Below are positions 62,136-64,000 of a stretch of DNA of 64,000 nucleotides, one piece after another (within the stretch, counting starts at the first letter, position 1; every line of letters starts with the position of its first letter). This stretch comes from Streptomyces achromogenes (lineage in GTDB: Bacteria > Actinomycetota > Actinomycetes > Streptomycetales > Streptomycetaceae), in NCBI RefSeq assembly GCF_030816715.1, contig NZ_JAUSYH010000001.1:8618001-8682000 (forward strand), in the 5' to 3' direction. The translations under genes and the position numbers were made by a program. The notes beneath the pieces are model-generated. The model was not told where the DNA came from. It did no database searches and was given only the letters and a program-made list of their open reading frames with translations.

Positions 62136-63368
62136 ATGAGCCCCCGCACCCCTGGCGCAGACCTCCCCGAGCACCCCGACTGGCTGTGGCGTGACCCCGA
62201 GCCCGCGAAGTCGTACGACGTAGTGATCGTCGGCGGCGGCGGACACGGCCTGGCCACCGCCCACTACCTGGCGAAGAACCACGGCATCACCAAGGTCGCG
62301 GTGCTGGAGAAGGGCTGGCTCGGCGGCGGCAACATGGCCCGCAACACCACGATCATCCGCTCCAACTACCTGTGGGACGAGAGCGCCGGCATCTACGAGC
62401 ACGCCCTCAAGCTCTGGGAGGGCCTGGAGGAGGAGCTCGACTACCCGATCCTCTTCTCCCAGCGCGGTGTGCTGAACCTCGCGCACAGTCTGCAGGACGT
62501 CCGCGACAGCGTGCGCCGCGTGGAGGCCAACCGCCTCAACGGCGTGGACGCGGAGTGGCTCGACGCCGACGGCGTCAAGGAAGTCTGCCCGATCGTCAAC
62601 ATCTCGCAGGACGTGCGCTACCCGGTCCTCGGCGCGACCTACCAGCCGCGCGCGGGCATCGCCAAGCACGACCATGTGGCCTGGGGCCTGGCCCGCTCCG
62701 CCGACGCGGCCGGCATCGACATCATCCAGAACTGCGAGGTCACCGGCCTCGACGTGGTCGACAACCGGGTCGTCGGCGTACGGACGACCCGTGGCCGCAT
62801 CGCGGCCGGCAAGGTCGCGCTCTGCTCGGCGGGCCACACCTCGGTCCTCGCCGCCATGGCGGGCATACGACTGCCCGTCCAGTCCCACCCGTTGCAGGCC
62901 CTGGTCTCCGAACTGCTGGAACCGGTGCACCCCACGGTGGTGATGTCCAACGCCGTCCATGTGTACGTCAGCCAGGCGCACAAGGGCGAGCTGGTGATGG
63001 GCGCGGGGATCGACGCGTACAACTCGTACACCCAGCGCGGCGCCTTCCACATCATCGAGGAGCAGATGGCCGCGGCCCTGGAGCTCTTCCCGGTGTTCGC
63101 CCGCGCCCACGTCCTGCGCACCTGGGGCGGCATCGTCGACGTCAGCCCCGACGCCTCGCCGATCATCGGGCTGAGTCCCGTCGACAACCTCTATCTCAAC
63201 TGCGGCTGGGGAACGGGCGGTTTCAAGGCCACCCCGGGCGTCGGCTGGGTCTACGCCCACACCATCGCCCACGACACCCCGCACGCCCTCAACGCCCCCT
63301 TCTCGCTCGACCGTTTCACCACCGGCGCGCTCGTCGACGAGCACGGCGCGGCCGCGGTGGCCCACTAG
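62136..63368 (+). CDS. soxB: Sarcosine oxidase beta subunit
   Basis: 410 residues; ATG 62136 is preceded by GGAAGGCGGAGA. The DAO-type FAD motif is DVVIVGGGGHGLATAHYLAK, with RNTTIIRSNYL around the flavin-attachment region, RAGIAKHDHVAWGLARSA in the middle, and TWGGIVDVSPDASPIIG and NCGWGTGGFKATP at the C-terminus. This is SoxB of heterotetrameric sarcosine oxidase (SoxB-D-A-G). With the dimethylglycine oxidase it completes demethylation of betaine to glycine. SoxD follows 11 bases after its stop. Confidence 0.94.
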   Translation: MSPRTPGADLPEHPDWLWRDPEPAKSYDVVIVGGGGHGLATAHYLAKNHGITKVAVLEKGWLGGGNMARNTTIIRSNYLWDESAGIYEHALKLWEGLEEELDYPILFSQRGVLNLAHSLQDVRDSVRRVEANRLNGVDAEWLDADGVKEVCPIVNISQDVRYPVLGATYQPRAGIAKHDHVAWGLARSADAAGIDIIQNCEVTGLDVVDNRVVGVRTTRGRIAAGKVALCSAGHTSVLAAMAGIRLPVQSHPLQALVSELLEPVHPTVVMSNAVHVYVSQAHKGELVMGAGIDAYNSYTQRGAFHIIEEQMAAALELFPVFARAHVLRTWGGIVDVSPDASPIIGLSPVDNLYLNCGWGTGGFKATPGVGWVYAHTIAHDTPHALNAPFSLDRFTTGALVDEHGAAAVAH

Positions 63369-63379
63369 GGAGCCCAACC

Positions 63380-64000
63380 ATGCTGCTCATCCCCTGCCCG
63401 TGGTGCGGGCCCCGCGACGAGGCCGAGTTCCACTACGGCGGCCAGGCCCACGTGGCCTACCCCGAGACACCTTCGGCCCTCACCGACGAGGAGTGGGCCC
63501 GCTACCTCTTCTTCCGCGACAACACCAAGGGCCCGTTCGCCGAACGCTGGAGCCACGCGGCGGGCTGCCGCCGCTGGTTCAACGCGCTTCGCGACACGTC
63601 GACGAACGAGATCCTGACGGTGTACCGCACGGGCGAGGAACGCCCGGAGACCCCCGAGGGGATCACATCCCGGCCGAGCTCGGTACCTCCAGCCCGTCCG
63701 GCGCTTGAGGACGAGGCCGTTCAGGCCGAAGGGGGGCCTGGGGGCACAGCCCCCGGGGACGGGACGGGCAGGGGCGGCGGGGGCGGGACAACCCAACCGT
63801 TCCGCCACCCCACCCGAGGCCGCATCGACCGCGACACCCTCCTCACCTTCACCTTCGACGGCACCGAGTACCAGGGCCACCGGGGCGACACCCTCGCCTC
63901 CGCCCTCCTCGCCAACGGCGTCATCCACGCGGGCACCAGCATCAAGCTCGGCCGCCCCCGAGGCATCTTCTCCGCCGGCGTCGAGGAGCCCAACGCCGTC
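63380..64000 (+). CDS. soxD: SoxD in-frame with the start of SoxA: fused sarcosine oxidase subunits, open at the window edge
   Basis: From ATG 63380 the chain reads as SoxD (zinc-type CPWCG, YGGQAHV, WARYLFFRDNTKGPF, HAAGCRRWFNALRDT) for about 95 residues. Instead of stopping, the frame runs on through a Pro/Gly-rich linker of about 40 residues encoded by a repetitive element (63689-63790). It then enters the SoxA N-terminus (RGRIDRDTLLTFTFDG, ASALLANGV, LGRPRGIFSAGVEEPN) and is still open at the last base. There is no stop between them and no ATG, GTG or ribosome site at the usual soxA start (TTQPFR). As written it encodes one SoxD-SoxA polypeptide. A sequencing error in the GC-rich linker is the main alternative. 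Confidence 0.72.
   Translation, partial: MLLIPCPWCGPRDEAEFHYGGQAHVAYPETPSALTDEEWARYLFFRDNTKGPFAERWSHAAGCRRWFNALRDTSTNEILTVYRTGEERPETPEGITSRPSSVPPARPALEDEAVQAEGGPGGTAPGDGTGRGGGGGTTQPFRHPTRGRIDRDTLLTFTFDGTEYQGHRGDTLASALLANGVIHAGTSIKLGRPRGIFSAGVEEPNAV
63689..63790. repeat. GC-rich intergenic-type repetitive element between soxD and soxA
   Basis: About 100 bases beginning CCAGCCCGTCCGGCGCTTGA and containing the hairpin GGGGGC-ACA-GCCCCC (63740-63754) followed by G-rich GGGACGGGCAGGGGCGG. This layout is well known to me as a family of dispersed Streptomyces intergenic repeats. Here it has no stop in the soxD frame. Confidence 0.6.

Noticed and set aside
1..64000. tRNA or rRNA genes, prophage, intact IS elements
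   Set aside because: No cloverleaf with a GTTCGA-type arm, no rRNA-like stretch, and no transposase or integrase motif was found on reading both strands; only the dispersed repeat at 63689 is element-like.

Overview
The window is high-GC (third-position G/C in nearly every codon), with GTG starts, GTGA/ATGA stop-start overlaps, long antisense shadow ORFs, rare TTA codons and many Sec/lipoprotein signal peptides. This is the signature of a Streptomyces (or very close actinomycete) chromosome. I see no rRNA, tRNA, CRISPR array, intact insertion sequence or prophage gene.

1-9 kb is accessory chromosome: a fused ArsR-ArsC arsenic protein followed by a cut-off VOC gene, a Baeyer-Villiger-type flavin monooxygenase, a DMT-type membrane protein, two small secreted proteins, a membrane-anchored XRE regulator, a VOC protein and a Rieske oxygenase. 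The monooxygenase and the Rieske oxygenase each carry a TTA codon. 9-18 kb is an ABC system: two very large FtsX-type permeases, one ATPase in the same direction and a second ATPase facing them. 18-40 kb holds a DUF4246 protein, a 1220-residue modular glycoside hydrolase preceded by three LacI-type palindromes, a HEAT-repeat protein, a frameshifted TPR-like gene, a translationally coupled trio (small membrane protein, ECF sigma factor, M48 metallopeptidase), a GH43/AbfB arabinan-type hydrolase, several secreted proteins, a VOC/SDR pair sharing a palindromic motif, a decayed response regulator and a DksA/TraR zinc finger. 39-41.6 kb has an overlapping pair, a PLP-dependent aminotransferase-like enzyme and a radical SAM enzyme, preceded by a peculiar repeat-rich leader.

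41.8 kb to the end is one functional island for choline/glycine betaine catabolism. A GMC dehydrogenase and an aldehyde dehydrogenase take choline to glycine betaine. A Rieske oxygenase with its own Rieske ferredoxin and FAD reductase removes the first methyl group. A folate-linked dimethylglycine oxidase and a sarcosine oxidase (SoxB, SoxD, SoxA start) continue to glycine. FolD, a methylene-THF-reductase-like protein, PurU and a molybdopterin formate-dehydrogenase-like protein handle the released one-carbon units. A ProV/ProW-ProW/ProX ABC transporter imports substrate, while a BCCT carrier beside the formate dehydrogenase is reduced to its C-terminal half.

An IclR regulator sits in the middle of this island. 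A 17-bp dyad, GTTGC-N7-GCAAC, recurs in nearly all promoter gaps of the island, including one copy lying over the predicted start of the iclR gene. I read this as one autoregulated regulon. At the right edge soxD runs in frame into soxA through a repetitive GC-rich element.
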